Part shown: positions 55,210 to 64,000 of the stretch, piece by piece
How the letters are laid out: every line of letters begins with the position of its first letter
Position numbering within the stretch: the stretch's first letter is position 1
DNA from: Leptolyngbya boryana PCC 6306
GTDB taxonomy: Bacteria; Cyanobacteriota; Cyanobacteriia; Leptolyngbyales; Leptolyngbyaceae
Assembly (NCBI RefSeq): GCF_000353285.1
Contig: NZ_KB731324.1
Location: 1,630,577 to 1,694,576, forward strand
Length of the DNA stretch: 64,000 nt
Direction: 5' to 3'
Program-made: the position numbers and the translations under genes
The notes under the pieces: generated by a model
Databases searched by the model: none
Seen by the model: only the letters and a program-made list of their open reading frames with translations
What the model was told of the DNA's origin: nothing

Positions 55210-55722
55210 TTATGCTCCTCTGTGCAGCGACTTTAATTCATTTGATGCCGCTGCTATTGACGCTTCCGAGGCTTGGTTCATTTCCGTTGAATGATTTCGT
55301 TGGGTCGCATTGAGTTCAGCATCATGATCTGGCAATACGTAAAGATCGACATCGATTTCTGCATTCAGTTGTAAAACAGCCTTGAGCAGTTCTCGATCGA
55401 AGTGAATTGCTGGACGCTCTCCAGATGTATAAATCACTCCACAAAATTCAGCTTCGTAAACTGAGCAAAGTTCAATCAGAGGTTGCCAGCCTTGTCGGAG
55501 TTGTTGCAGAATGACTCGGAAATGTTCGTCTAAATCGTCTGAAGCTTCTAAGTGCGATCGTAATTTCCAGCCGTTCTGCTTATACCGAATCTGCCCTTTT
55601 GGAGAAATCAACTCATCTTTAAGCCACGTTTTTGTTGGCTCAATTCCAACTTTCGACGTGATATCTTCAGGGTTCAAATCGATTCCTGTCAAGCTGAATT
55701 CCACATACACTTCAGAGTCCAT
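55210..55722 (-). CDS. DUF4279 domain protein, probable immunity protein
   Basis: A 170-residue protein. The pattern YVEFSLTGIDLNPEDITSKVGIEPTKTW at the start, GWKLRS, FRVILQQLRQGWQPLIELC and EIDVDLYVLP match DUF4279. This family is found, as I recall, beside polymorphic toxin domains and is thought to give immunity; here a toxin-like tail lies directly upstream, apart from the IS. GGAGG at 55730-55734 (read on the minus strand) is seven bases from the ATG. The IS ends four bases upstream of that site, so the old promoter is separated by 840 bp. Tail of about 30 residues polar, Ala/Ser-rich. Confidence 0.8.
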   Translation of the reverse strand: MDSEVYVEFSLTGIDLNPEDITSKVGIEPTKTWLKDELISPKGQIRYKQNGWKLRSHLEASDDLDEHFRVILQQLRQGWQPLIELCSVYEAEFCGVIYTSGERPAIHFDRELLKAVLQLNAEIDVDLYVLPDHDAELNATQRNHSTEMNQASEASIAAASNELKSLHRGA

Positions 55723-55730
55723 TTTGATTC

Positions 55731-55738
55731 CTCCAAAC
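55731..55738. repeat. Left target-site duplication of the IS1-family element
   Basis: CTCCAAAC directly outside the left inverted repeat, repeated at 56579-56586. It contains most of the ribosome binding site of the DUF4279 gene. Confidence 0.92.
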
Positions 55739-56578
55739 GGTAGTGTTCTAGATATGTGGATATATGGCAGAATGAAAACGATGTGTTAGAGGGCTGAGTC
55801 GAGATGGTCCTAGAACCTGTTCAATGTCCCGATTGCCAGAGTGTGGATGTCGTTAAGCATGGTCGCAGTGCTGCTGGAAAACAACGGTATTGTTGCCGTA
55901 ACTTAGAGTGTTCGAGACGATCATTTATCTTGAACTTTAGCTATCGAGGACGACTGCCTGAAGTCAAAGCGCAAATCAGCGACATGGCAATCAACGGCAG
56001 TGGTATTCGTGATACCGCCAGAGTGTTGAAGATTAGCCCAACGACTGTGATTGAAACGCTGAAAAAAAGTCAAGTCAACTTGAACAAGTAAACATAAGTC
56101 TGCTCGAACAGCACCAACCGGATAACACGGCAGTCATGGTCGTCAGAGTCGAGGCGGCGGAGATGGACGAGATGTGGAGTTTTGTCGAGTCAAAGCAGCA
56201 TCAACGATGGTTGTGGCACGCGATTGACCATCAAACTGGAAAAGTCCTTGCCTATGTGCTAGCCACCCATGAAGACTCAGCTCTTAAGCAACTTCAGCAA
56301 CTGTTAGCTCCTTTTTCGATTCAACGGTTTTACACCGATAGTTGGGGAGCTTACTTGCGATTGCTAGATGAGCAGCACCATACGGTTGGCAAAGCCAACA
56401 CACAGCGCATTGAGCGGAAACATCTAACTTTGAGAACTCGGATCAAGCGGCTTGCCAGAAAGACGATCTGTTTTTCCAAGACTGAGAAGATGCATGATAC
56501 TGTGATTGGATTATTCATCAATCGTCATGAGTTCGGGCGAGCAGTATAACGTTATGCCCACACATCTAGAACACTACC
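55739..56578. mobile_element. Complete IS1-family insertion sequence (840 bp)
   Basis: Ends are 21-bp inverted repeats: GGTAGTGTTCTAGATATGTGG at the left (first 20 bases shown here without the last) and its match at the right with a single difference at the sixteenth base. Both sides carry the 8-bp duplication CTCCAAAC, normal for IS1 (8-9 bp). The element encodes InsA (55804-56091) and InsB (56136-56549) in the -1 frame. Both frames are intact, so it may be active or recent. Confidence 0.93.
55804..56549 (+). CDS. insAB: IS1-family transposase InsA/InsB, -1 frameshift
   Basis: InsA (55804-56091, 95 residues) has a zinc-ribbon CPDCQS...CCRNLEC and a helix-turn-helix (GSGIRDTARVLKISPTTV). InsB (56136-56549) has the DDE site: Asp in EMDEMWSFVES, Asp in RFYTDSWGAYL and Glu in RIERKHLTLRTR. 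At 56062-56068 is an A7 run where a -1 slip joins the frames without a stop, giving ...LKKSSQLEQ... into InsB, as in IS1. The given span covers the fused product. InsB alone starting at 56136 is also possible. Confidence 0.9.
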
Positions 56579-56586
56579 CTCCAAAC
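56579..56586. repeat. Right target-site duplication of the IS1-family element
   Basis: CTCCAAAC just outside the right inverted repeat, identical to 55731-55738. Confidence 0.92.
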
Positions 56587-56594
56587 AAAAGCAA

Positions 56595-56817
56595 TCAGAA
56601 ATCATTGATGTTCAATCCTGTTGGCTCGCCTATATCAAGTCCACCTTTGCGCTTGATATAGATGTTACCTACTTCATCTTTGTAGAGGTCAAGCTTACTT
56701 GCACCTCGCCCACCTTTGAGTTCGTGAACGTCAATTCCTGATTGCTTTAGTTTAGAGTTTAGCAATCTCGCCACGGCTCAACAGCTTATCCTGCTGCCAG
56801 TCGCGTTCATTTGCCAC
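56595..56817 (-). pseudogene. Truncated and frameshifted polymorphic-toxin C-terminal domain
   Basis: On the minus strand, GTG at 56817-56815 (one base after the leuC stop) reads VANERDWQQDKLLSRGEIAK then stops; in another frame KQSGIDVHELKGGRGASKLD, LYKDEVGNIYIKRKGG and LDIGEPTGLNINDF run to the TGA at 56597-56595. At 56749-56762 AGTTTAG is duplicated in tandem; removing one copy gives one 71-codon frame. The pattern GEIxxL, HELKGG, LYKD..GNIYxK and GEPTGLNIN is, as I recall, that of a polymorphic-toxin C-terminal domain (type 33-like; name not certain). No N-terminal export part remains. Confidence 0.72.
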
Positions 56818-56818
56818 G

Positions 56819-58222
56819 CTACATCAACTCACGTACATCGGTCACTTTGCCTGTGACTGCTGCTGCAACGACCATTGCAGGACTCATGAGTAAAGTGCGA
56901 CCGGATGCTGATCCCTGCCGACCTTTGAAGTTACGATTAGAAGAAGATGCGCTGAGTTGCCGACCTTCTAGCTTGTCGGGATTCATTGCTAGACACATTG
57001 AGCAACCGGGTTCACGCCACTCGAATCCAGCTTCGACGAAGATACGATCGAGTCCTTCTTTCTCAGCTTGGACTTTTACCCGCTCTGATCCCGGAACGAC
57101 AAACGCTTTTACACCTGCTGCAACTTGTCGCCCTTGAGCGACTTTTGCCGCTTCTCGCAGGTCAGAAATACGCCCGTTTGTACAGCTTCCAATAAAGCAG
57201 ACATCGACTTTGGTTCCTTGCAGCGGTTCACCCGGCTTCAAGTCCATATATTGATAAGCTTCAAGCGCGATCGCTCGTTCATCTTCGGGCATCGTATCTG
57301 GAGTAGGAACGGGATCGCTAATGCCAATTCCCTGCCCCGGTGTGATACCCCAAGTTACAGTTGGAGCAATGTCAGCCGCGTCGAAAACTACAACATCATC
57401 GAAAACAGCATCGGCATCGCTACGGAGACTATTCCACCATTCGATCGCTTGATCCCATGCTTCGCCTTTGGGTGCGAAATCTCGACCGTTGAGATAGTCA
57501 TAGGTAACTTGATCCGGATTGACATATCCGCATCGTGCGCCTCCTTCGATCGACATATTGCAAACGGTCATGCGCTCCTCCATGCTCATTTGCTCGAACG
57601 TGGTTCCAGCGAATTCGTAAGCGTAGCCCACGCCGCCTTTCACCCCAAGTTTACGAATGATGTGCAAGATGACATCTTTGGCAAACACGCCAGGATTGAG
57701 CTTGCCGTTGACTTCGATTTTTCTGACTTTCAGTTTGGACAACGCCAAGGTTTGAGAAGCTAGCACGTCGCGGACTTGACTGGTTCCGATCCCAAATGCG
57801 ATCGCGCCGAATGCTCCATGTGTCGAAGTATGGCTATCTCCACATGCGATCGTCATTCCAGGTTGCGTGAATCCCTGCTCCGGTGCAATCACATGTACAA
57901 TTCCCTGCCTGCCAGAACCGACTGGATAGAAGCGAATATTGTTAGCAGAAGTATTTTTTTCAAGCTCCTGCAACATTTCTTCTGCCATCGAATCGGCGAA
58001 GGGGCGCGCTAAGTTGTCGGTTGGGATGATGTGATCAACGGTGGCAACGGTGCGATCGGGGAATAAAACGGATAAACCGCGTTCTCGCAGCATTGAAAAT
58101 GCTTGAGGACTGGTCACTTCATGAATGAGATGGAGTCCGATAAAAAGCTGAGTTTGACCCGACGGTAAAATTCCGACCGTATGTAAGTCCCAAACTTTAT
58201 CGAACAGTGTTCCAGTACTCAT
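56819..58222 (-). CDS. leuC: 3-Isopropylmalate dehydratase large subunit
   Basis: The 467-residue aconitase-family enzyme isomerises 2- to 3-isopropylmalate in leucine synthesis, together with LeuD. Seen are [33 protein letters not shown], the [4Fe-4S] cysteines in [14 protein letters not shown] and [11 protein letters not shown], and the C-terminal [22 protein letters not shown]. Length is normal. leuD, which often follows, is replaced by the toxin remnant. ATG at 58222. Confidence 0.96.
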   Translation of the reverse strand: MSTGTLFDKVWDLHTVGILPSGQTQLFIGLHLIHEVTSPQAFSMLRERGLSVLFPDRTVATVDHIIPTDNLARPFADSMAEEMLQELEKNTSANNIRFYPVGSGRQGIVHVIAPEQGFTQPGMTIACGDSHTSTHGAFGAIAFGIGTSQVRDVLASQTLALSKLKVRKIEVNGKLNPGVFAKDVILHIIRKLGVKGGVGYAYEFAGTTFEQMSMEERMTVCNMSIEGGARCGYVNPDQVTYDYLNGRDFAPKGEAWDQAIEWWNSLRSDADAVFDDVVVFDAADIAPTVTWGITPGQGIGISDPVPTPDTMPEDERAIALEAYQYMDLKPGEPLQGTKVDVCFIGSCTNGRISDLREAAKVAQGRQVAAGVKAFVVPGSERVKVQAEKEGLDRIFVEAGFEWREPGCSMCLAMNPDKLEGRQLSASSSNRNFKGRQGSASGRTLLMSPAMVVAAAVTGKVTDVRELM

Positions 58223-58369
58223 GATGGTTTTGTGGTGGCGTATACAAGCAGGAATTTATCTTATCGTACTGATGTGGAGACTGGGGAGGCGAAAGCTAAA
58301 AACAATCAAGTTTGTAGTACAAAAACTCGCATAGCGGTAAAATGCCTGTGAATGCTTGAGGAGTCGATC

Positions 58370-58969
58370 ATGCGATTAGGAAAGATTGTTAAATCGAATT
58401 CACACTGCGATTATGTGGTGCAGGTGGACGATAGCCTGGATTTTATCGATGCGCCTTCTCCCGATGATTACGGCTTTGGCACATTTGTCAAATTGGAAGA
58501 CGATCGCCATTGGGCAGTCGGGATCGTCTACAATTCTCAGCTCTTTAATCCGCTATTTCTCAATACGGGCATTCGCTTGACGAGCGAGCCTGATCCTATG
58601 TTTACGCCTGACCAAGTTCAGGAAGTCCGAACGTTGTTGTGGACGGTTTTAGTGGGGGAATTGAATACGCGTTCAGGTAAACCGTATGGGGTTCAGGGAA
58701 TTCCGCGCGTTGTGGTTCCGGTGAATACGCCAGTGCGGAGGATGACCTGGGAGGAGATTTATCACTTTCATCTGAATGAAGAAGGTCGATCGCAGTTTTG
58801 TTACTACAGCCATTTGCTGAACTGTGGGGGCACGTTTTCGACTCAGTTGACGCATCAGGTTTTAGAGGAGCTGATTGAGAAGCAACTTTTTAAGGGAGCA
58901 GAAGAACGGGCGTTGATTGTGCTTTGTCGAGAGCTAGCTTGGAAAAATACAATGGGGGCGATGCGGTAG
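58370..58969 (+). CDS. HAS-barrel domain protein
   Basis: About 199 residues from the ATG at 58370, set by GAGGAG eight bases before it; the frame also allows 58352. The N-terminal MRLGKIVKSNSHCDYVVQV with FGTFVKLEDDRHWAVGIVYNS looks like the HAS barrel of HerA/ATP synthase type, a small beta-barrel usually at the front of ATPases; no ATPase follows. The rest (YHFHLNEEGRSQFCYYSHLL, LFKGAEERALIVLC) is helical. Likely cyanobacteria-specific; function unknown. Confidence 0.65.
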   Translation: MRLGKIVKSNSHCDYVVQVDDSLDFIDAPSPDDYGFGTFVKLEDDRHWAVGIVYNSQLFNPLFLNTGIRLTSEPDPMFTPDQVQEVRTLLWTVLVGELNTRSGKPYGVQGIPRVVVPVNTPVRRMTWEEIYHFHLNEEGRSQFCYYSHLLNCGGTFSTQLTHQVLEELIEKQLFKGAEERALIVLCRELAWKNTMGAMR

Positions 58970-59488
58970 AAGTAGTGCTAGCCCTGTTGCTTCCAAATCG
59001 CTTTGGGATTGACTGAATTGAGGGAGATGCAGCGGCGATTCATTGGTTCGATGACAGTCATTTGGGTCTAATTCATCGGAGCTTGGCAAATCGCGATCGA
59101 TAACAGTTCTGCTCAAAGTTGTACGGCTTCTCTCTGTTGCTAAAAATGGGCGAGGAAGTGAAGGGTAGATAGTAATCTTGACCAGTGCTGTTGATCTCAT
59201 AAAGCAGAACGAACAATGCTACTAGAACATCCCTTGAACTGTCCCGAAACAGTCCTGAATTTAATCAATCAACTACTTTTCTCTGAAGCTTAGGCTTTCG
59301 CGTATATAGAACTCTCAAAGCTTTGCCTTCAGATGATTTCTGTATACCAAATCTTTTCTACCCTATTTGGCTGAACTGCTCTACTGGCAAATCTCTCGTC
59401 ATCCAAACTCCAAAATGGATTGTCTCATACGAATTTCCCTGCAAAATCCCTTTATAGTCGAAACAGCAGATAATTCAGGAATTTGGCG
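58970..59488. other. Gene-free region before the FAD oxidoreductase
   Basis: About 515 bases with no gene, no strong hairpin and no repeat recognised. AGGA about eight bases before 59489 is the ribosome binding site of the next gene. Confidence 0.5.
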
Positions 59489-60841
59489 ATGACCACCACG
59501 ACTCCGAATGCGATCGCATCGGTTCTCAGCGATTTAGTTGGACTTGATATCATTACCGACGCAACCCAAGTTGCAAAGCTCTCTCACGATTACTACCACT
59601 TTAGCCCTGTCTTACAACCGCAATTGCAGGACAAATTTGGCGATGCGGTTGTTCGTCCGGTAAATGAAGCGGAAGTACTCAAAATTGCTCAAGCCTGCGT
59701 GCGTCACAAAGTACCTTTGACCGTGCGGGGAGCCGGAACGGGTAACTATGGGCAATGCATTCCACTTGAAGGCGGGGTGATCCTCGATATTACGAAAATG
59801 ACAGCAGTCAAGTGGATGAAACCTGGAGCGGTTCGTGTCGAAGCGGGTGCAAAACTTGCTGCATTAGATAAGCAAACCCGCGAAATCGGCTGGGAAATTC
59901 GCATGGCTCCCTCGACGTATCGAACTGCGACGATCGGTGGATTCATTGGCGGCGGCAGCGGGGGCATTGGCTCAGTTACGTATGGGCAATTACGCGATCG
60001 TGGCAATCTCCTTGCCGTTCGAGTAGTCACGATGGAAGACGAGCCGCGGATTCTTGAACTACGCGGCGATGACGTTTACAAAGTCGCTCATGCTTATGGA
60101 ACGAATGGGATTATCACCGAATTAGAAATTCCCTTGGCTCCGGCTTATCCCTGGTCAGAAATTATCGTCAATTTTCCCGATTTTATGAGTGCGGCGCGGT
60201 TTGGGCAAGCGCTCAGTGATGCAGACGGCATGATCAAAAAGCTGGTCTGCATTTGTCCCGATCCGATTCCTCAATACTTTGCTGCACTGAAAAGTTATAT
60301 TCCTGCCGGAAAACACGCTGCTTTGTTAATGATTTCTGAGACTTGTTTAGAGCCACTTGCCGAATTCGTCAAAGAATTTTCCGGCGAAATCACGTATCAA
60401 AAACCGGCTCAAGAAGCAGGAAAAGGGATTGCCCTGGCTGAATATACTTGGAACCATACAACCCTACATGCGCGCAGCGTCGATCCGACGATTACTTATC
60501 TACAAACCCTCTTCCCCGACGACAAGAACTTGTCTTTGCTTGAGGAAATGTATCACCACTACGGGGATGAAGTCATGTTTCATCTGGAATTTCTCAGATA
60601 TGGAGGCAAAGCCCGCCCCGCTTCGTTGCAATTGGTTCGCTATACAACCGAGGAGCGCCTGAACGACATCATTCGAGATCACGAATCGAAAGGCGCATTT
60701 ATTTTTAATCCGCACACCTATTTAATTGAAGATGGCGGGATGAAAATGGTGGATCTCGCACAACTGCAATTCAAAGAGCAAGTCGATCCATATGGCTTAT
60801 TAAATCCAGGGAAAATGCGGGCATGGCTTGAACGATCGTAA
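59489..60841 (+). CDS. FAD-binding oxidoreductase (GlcD/VAO type)
   Basis: About 450 residues from the ATG at 59489; a TTG at 59483 is less likely. The FAD-binding PCMH part has VRPVNEAEVLKIAQACVRHKVPLTVRGAGTGNYGQC, GGVILDITKM and GGFIGGGSGGIGSVTYG. The C-terminal part ends with GLLNPGKMRAWL as in the glycolate oxidase subunit/D-lactate dehydrogenase family. Substrate not known. No membrane segment. Confidence 0.85.
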   Translation: MTTTTPNAIASVLSDLVGLDIITDATQVAKLSHDYYHFSPVLQPQLQDKFGDAVVRPVNEAEVLKIAQACVRHKVPLTVRGAGTGNYGQCIPLEGGVILDITKMTAVKWMKPGAVRVEAGAKLAALDKQTREIGWEIRMAPSTYRTATIGGFIGGGSGGIGSVTYGQLRDRGNLLAVRVVTMEDEPRILELRGDDVYKVAHAYGTNGIITELEIPLAPAYPWSEIIVNFPDFMSAARFGQALSDADGMIKKLVCICPDPIPQYFAALKSYIPAGKHAALLMISETCLEPLAEFVKEFSGEITYQKPAQEAGKGIALAEYTWNHTTLHARSVDPTITYLQTLFPDDKNLSLLEEMYHHYGDEVMFHLEFLRYGGKARPASLQLVRYTTEERLNDIIRDHESKGAFIFNPHTYLIEDGGMKMVDLAQLQFKEQVDPYGLLNPGKMRAWLERS

Positions 60842-61021
60842 GCGGCGTTGCGACTGCGCTGAATGATTGTAACCATTGCGCTGTCTGGTTTCAGCTGCAA
60901 AATGGGCTGACGCGCAGTCAGAATTAACTCTCGTAACGAATATTAAATCTTCCTGCTGAAGGTATAGAGCATTTACCATAACTTTGCTAAAGTTAACAAA
61001 ACACTAAGGGGAAATTGACCC

Positions 61022-61192
61022 ATGCGATATGTCAAAGAAGAGAGTGGATTGCTGAATAATTTTGCGATCGAGCCGAAAATGTACGAAGCCGAACCGCCGA
61101 CCCAAAATCAGAAACGCAATTACATTTTTCTTGGAATCGCTGCCGTAGTCTTGATTGGTGGATTAGTTGCTGTCGCCGCTGCCGTTTCCTAA
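61022..61192 (+). CDS. psb34: Photosystem II assembly protein Psb34
   Basis: A 56-residue protein. MRYVKEESGLLNNFAIEPKM and YEAEPPTQNQKRNY precede one membrane helix (about residues 34-54). This is the ssl1498/Psb34 type, one-helix protein related to HliP-family N-termini, which binds CP47-containing PSII assembly intermediates. AAGGGGA before the ATG is the ribosome binding site. A terminator follows. Confidence 0.9.
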   Translation: MRYVKEESGLLNNFAIEPKMYEAEPPTQNQKRNYIFLGIAAVVLIGGLVAVAAAVS

Positions 61193-61223
61193 ACAAAAAT
61201 TCGCTCTACAGTAGATTTAAACG

Positions 61224-61262
61224 AACCAGGTCGCTTACCTTAGTAGGTAACCTGGTTTTTTC
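61224..61262 (+). terminator. Terminator of psb34
   Basis: AACCAGG (61224-61230) pairs with CCTGGTT (61251-61257) and TACC with GGTA inside, followed by TTTTT. Confidence 0.85.
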
Positions 61263-61389
61263 GTAGGATTTTTCTTGGGACAATCCATAAATTTACGTAA
61301 ACCTCAGTTTCATCCTGAACATCGGTCAGATTCGACGAAGAGATTTAATATCATCTCGTCTATACTGCGCTTGACAAGCGATTCTTGAA

Positions 61390-63342
61390 ATGCTGATGTC
61401 TGTCATTGATCGTCACCCCCTCGCTCAAGATATTCCTGTGAACGAGATCGTCTCTCAGGCTGTTCCCAGTCTGAACCAACAGATCTATCTGCGCCTACGG
61501 ATGGCGTTAAGTCTAAATTTGCGCCGTCAAATTCTGATGGTCGTTTGTGATGATGCTGCCTTACGTAGTCAATTGGCTACACAGCTTCAGGCTGAGCTTG
61601 CTCAAGAGACTCCTGCCACTTCGCTCGTCAGTCTAGACCTCGATTTAGAAAATCCTGACATTCTGGCGCATGTCCAAGCGGGGATGCCCAATTATCAAAT
61701 CACGGGCATCGATCGCTTAACGCGCCAGCCTGTTCATATTCAAAGAACATTTCTCGATTCGCTGTCTGCGATCGCGCTGCAACTGCCCAAACTCGACTTC
61801 AATCTGGTTCTTTGGCTGACGCGTCCTTGGTGTCGCTCGATTCAGCAAACTGTGCCCAACTTCTGGCAATGGCATACGGGTTTATTTGAGTTTGAAGGTG
61901 ATCCGTTCGGAGATAATTCGGTACAAATTCCGCCGCCTGCAACTGCGCCAACTAACGGACATCGCAAAATTAAGCTGGATAATGAACTTTCAGATTTCGT
62001 GCTGGCTTCAGTCATGCAGACGATCCATCTTGAGGATCAAGCATCGATTGGCGATATCTTGCAGACGAATCATCCTAATGCGAAACCGCTACAATTCTTG
62101 CAGCAGATTGAAGATCTGCATCAACAACGGGCTTCAGCTGCGACGATCGCTCAGTTATATCGCGATCTCGGAGATTGGTATCGTGATCGCCTCGATCCGG
62201 TGCGTCCCAGTTCTGGGGATTTAACGATCGTGATTCGCGCCTATGAGCAAACCCTGAAACTGATCGACATGAAATCTGAGCAAGTGCCCGATTTGCTCAA
62301 TGACATCGCCAATTTGTATTGGATCAAAGCTCGCTCTGGAGAGGGTGCTGTCGAAACGAATTTAGAGAAAGCCTTAAAAGCTTATCAATTCGCGATCGAT
62401 CGCACTGATCCGGCGATTCAGCCGCAGACCTATGCGATGATTCAGAACAATCTCGGTTCGGTTTACAGCGACTTAGCAGGCCTGCGATCGCCCGAAGAAA
62501 ATCTGCAACATGCGATCGCGGCATACAAAGCCTCGATTGAACATCGCCCCTTTGACACTGATCCGGCTCGCTACGCCGCGACTCAAAACAATTTAGGAAC
62601 CGCGTATTGGAACTTGGCGCAGCATCGTATGCCCATGTTTAACCTGCAATCTGCTGTCTTGGCATATAACGAAGCCCTGCGCTATTACACTCCAGAGCGT
62701 GAGCCGATGCACTACGCGATGCTGCAAAACAATTTAGGGACTGCCTATTGGAATCTTTCCCGCTGCGATCAAGCGGTTCAAGAGTTAGCGATGGCAGAAG
62801 ACTTTTTGCACTTAGCGATCGGGGCTTACCGAGTGGCGCTGATTTATCGCACCCTAGAGGCGGCTCCTAGCGCTTATGCCGCGACTCAAAATAATCTCGG
62901 CACTGCCTACTGGCACTTAGCAAATCAAGACACGACGCATTATGACGATCAGGCAACTTACATGCTTTGCGCGATCGATGCGTATCAAGAATCCCTGAGT
63001 GCAGTGCAATATTTAACTGCAAATCTCTCTTACGCGCCGACCCTCAGCTTCGATCTGTCGGCAACGCATCATCATATTGGGCTGGCTTACTATCAAATGG
63101 CGACTGATCAACGTGCCAGCCTTGAGACGAAAGAGCGATCGCAATTTCTGCATCATGCGCTCAAACATCAGGTGCGAGCGGCTCAAGGCTGGCAAGAGCA
63201 GCCGGACTTCCAACCGAGTGCGGTTGGGCAGTTGAGTCAAATCGTTAAAGGCATCTACGAGCGTGAAGGGATTCAGGGGCAGACGCAAGCCTTATCGCAA
63301 ATTCCGCCCACATTTTTACCCCAAGTGATGCGAGAGCTTTAG
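61390..63342 (+). CDS. TPR-repeat protein
   Basis: A 650-residue protein. The first 170 residues look like a divergent P-loop-like alpha/beta domain (RRQILMVVCDDAALRSQL, LNLVLWLTRPWCRSIQ for example) without a clear Walker motif. From about residue 240 there are tandem TPR-like repeats of about 50 residues, with four repeats marked by QNNLGTAYWNLA or QNNLGSVY. It is likely a cytosolic scaffold. A second ATG six bases on could be the start. Confidence 0.75.
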   Translation: MLMSVIDRHPLAQDIPVNEIVSQAVPSLNQQIYLRLRMALSLNLRRQILMVVCDDAALRSQLATQLQAELAQETPATSLVSLDLDLENPDILAHVQAGMPNYQITGIDRLTRQPVHIQRTFLDSLSAIALQLPKLDFNLVLWLTRPWCRSIQQTVPNFWQWHTGLFEFEGDPFGDNSVQIPPPATAPTNGHRKIKLDNELSDFVLASVMQTIHLEDQASIGDILQTNHPNAKPLQFLQQIEDLHQQRASAATIAQLYRDLGDWYRDRLDPVRPSSGDLTIVIRAYEQTLKLIDMKSEQVPDLLNDIANLYWIKARSGEGAVETNLEKALKAYQFAIDRTDPAIQPQTYAMIQNNLGSVYSDLAGLRSPEENLQHAIAAYKASIEHRPFDTDPARYAATQNNLGTAYWNLAQHRMPMFNLQSAVLAYNEALRYYTPEREPMHYAMLQNNLGTAYWNLSRCDQAVQELAMAEDFLHLAIGAYRVALIYRTLEAAPSAYAATQNNLGTAYWHLANQDTTHYDDQATYMLCAIDAYQESLSAVQYLTANLSYAPTLSFDLSATHHHIGLAYYQMATDQRASLETKERSQFLHHALKHQVRAAQGWQEQPDFQPSAVGQLSQIVKGIYEREGIQGQTQALSQIPPTFLPQVMREL

Positions 63343-63446
63343 GACAAATTCTTAAGTTGTCTAGAAGAGTAATTTAGATAACAATTTGTAGGTGTTATAG
63401 TGCGCGATCGTTAAATAACGCACGATTACCCCCACAGATCAGTTCT

Positions 63447-64000
63447 ATGCTCCAAGACAGCGAACAGTTTGAAACCGCCGATACCCGAGTCCGCATTCTC
63501 AGCGAAGCTCTGCCCTATATTCAGCAATTTGCAGGACGGACGATCGTTGTGAAGTACGGCGGAGCCGCGATGAAAGAAGGCGCGCTCAAAGAGAAAGTCA
63601 TCCGGGATGTTGTCTTTATGGCTTGTGTCGGATTACGTCCGATTCTCGTTCACGGGGGTGGCCCTGAAATCAATTCTTGGCTGAATAAATTAGGGATTGA
63701 AGCTCAGTTTAAGAATGGACTGCGTGTGACCGATGCGGCAACAATGGATGTGGTCGAAATGGTCTTGGTCGGTCGCGTCAATAAAGAGATTGTGTCTTTG
63801 ATCAATCAGGCTGGCGGTTCTGCGGTTGGACTGTGTGGCAAAGATGCGGGGCTATTTGAAGCGCGTCCTGCTGACGAGGAAGGGATTGGATTTGTGGGAG
63901 AAGTAACCCGAGTCAATCCTCAAATTCTTAATTCGCTCGTGAACAATGGTCATATTCCGGTGGTGTCCAGTGTGGCAGCGGATGAGTTTGGGCAGGCATA
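63447..64000 (+). CDS. argB: Acetylglutamate kinase (3' end cut by window)
   Basis: Phosphorylates N-acetylglutamate, the controlled step of arginine synthesis; in cyanobacteria it is relieved of arginine inhibition by the PII protein. The visible 184 residues run from an N-terminal helix ([20 protein letters not shown]), which is the arginine-sensitive type, through [19 protein letters not shown] and the substrate region FKNGLRVTD to the window end. The rest, with the ATP part, is not visible. Confidence 0.95.
   Translation, partial: MLQDSEQFETADTRVRILSEALPYIQQFAGRTIVVKYGGAAMKEGALKEKVIRDVVFMACVGLRPILVHGGGPEINSWLNKLGIEAQFKNGLRVTDAATMDVVEMVLVGRVNKEIVSLINQAGGSAVGLCGKDAGLFEARPADEEGIGFVGEVTRVNPQILNSLVNNGHIPVVSSVAADEFGQA

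Overview
The window is chromosomal DNA of a cyanobacterium, probably filamentous and Leptolyngbya-like; the genus is inferred only from overall gene style. Evidence: the octamer GCGATCGC (HIP1) and its CGATCG core occur throughout. Several gene families are cyanobacterial or plastid markers: Psb34, PetF-type ferredoxin, heme oxygenase, tocopherol genes, Tic20, DUF1815, DUF1517 and an Asr1405/Asl0597-type small protein. Genes are densely packed on both strands. The window starts inside clpB and ends inside argB.

Layout. 1-9.8 kb: clpB tail, yqeY, prs, small and large membrane proteins, an acidic helix-turn-helix protein, tRNA-Arg(TCT), a secreted DUF1517 protein and a nitrilase-family amidase. 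9.9-19.4 kb: proline iminopeptidase, ferredoxin, a SpoIID-type protein, a sulfiredoxin-Dps pair, DUF1815, an epoxide-hydrolase-like protein, an EamA transporter, a PLP lyase and a DesC desaturase. 19.8-28.6 kb: a degenerate Ser/Thr kinase, an ABC1/UbiB kinase, a PP2C phosphatase, metK, a glycosyltransferase and a pentapeptide-repeat protein. 28.6-38.8 kb: DUF1537 kinase, nadA, PBP4-type dacB, an orphan InsA-like gene, a second Dps-like protein, HU, a GH76-SGNH hydrolase pair and a lipoprotein. 38.8-45 kb: a minus-strand run of tocopherol genes (vte4, hpt) followed by cobA and hemD, then a CobW GTPase and ho1. 45-51.6 kb: TVP38 protein with a flavin reductase, a phosphoesterase, an HD-GYP response regulator, Tic20, an FAH-family protein and rpsF. 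51.8-58.2 kb: the accessory part, with an amino-acid-permease/histidine-kinase fusion, a methyltransferase, a DUF4279 immunity-like gene, an intact IS1-family element, a broken polymorphic-toxin tail and leuC. 58.3-64 kb: HAS-barrel protein, FAD oxidoreductase, psb34, a TPR protein and argB.

The most unusual locus is 55.2-56.8 kb. A 71-codon toxin-like C-terminal domain lies one base after the leuC stop, is frameshifted by a perfect 7-bp tandem duplication, and is followed by a DUF4279 gene. An 840-bp IS1-family element with 8-bp target duplications has inserted into what was a 24-bp gap between them. The duplication kept the downstream ribosome binding site. Other notable items are the APC permease/histidine kinase fusion (51840-54389), a pseudokinase lacking both catalytic aspartates, four convergent gene pairs whose stop codons interlock over four bases, and three G/C-rich inverted-repeat cassettes at gene ends, two of which contain the stop codon itself.
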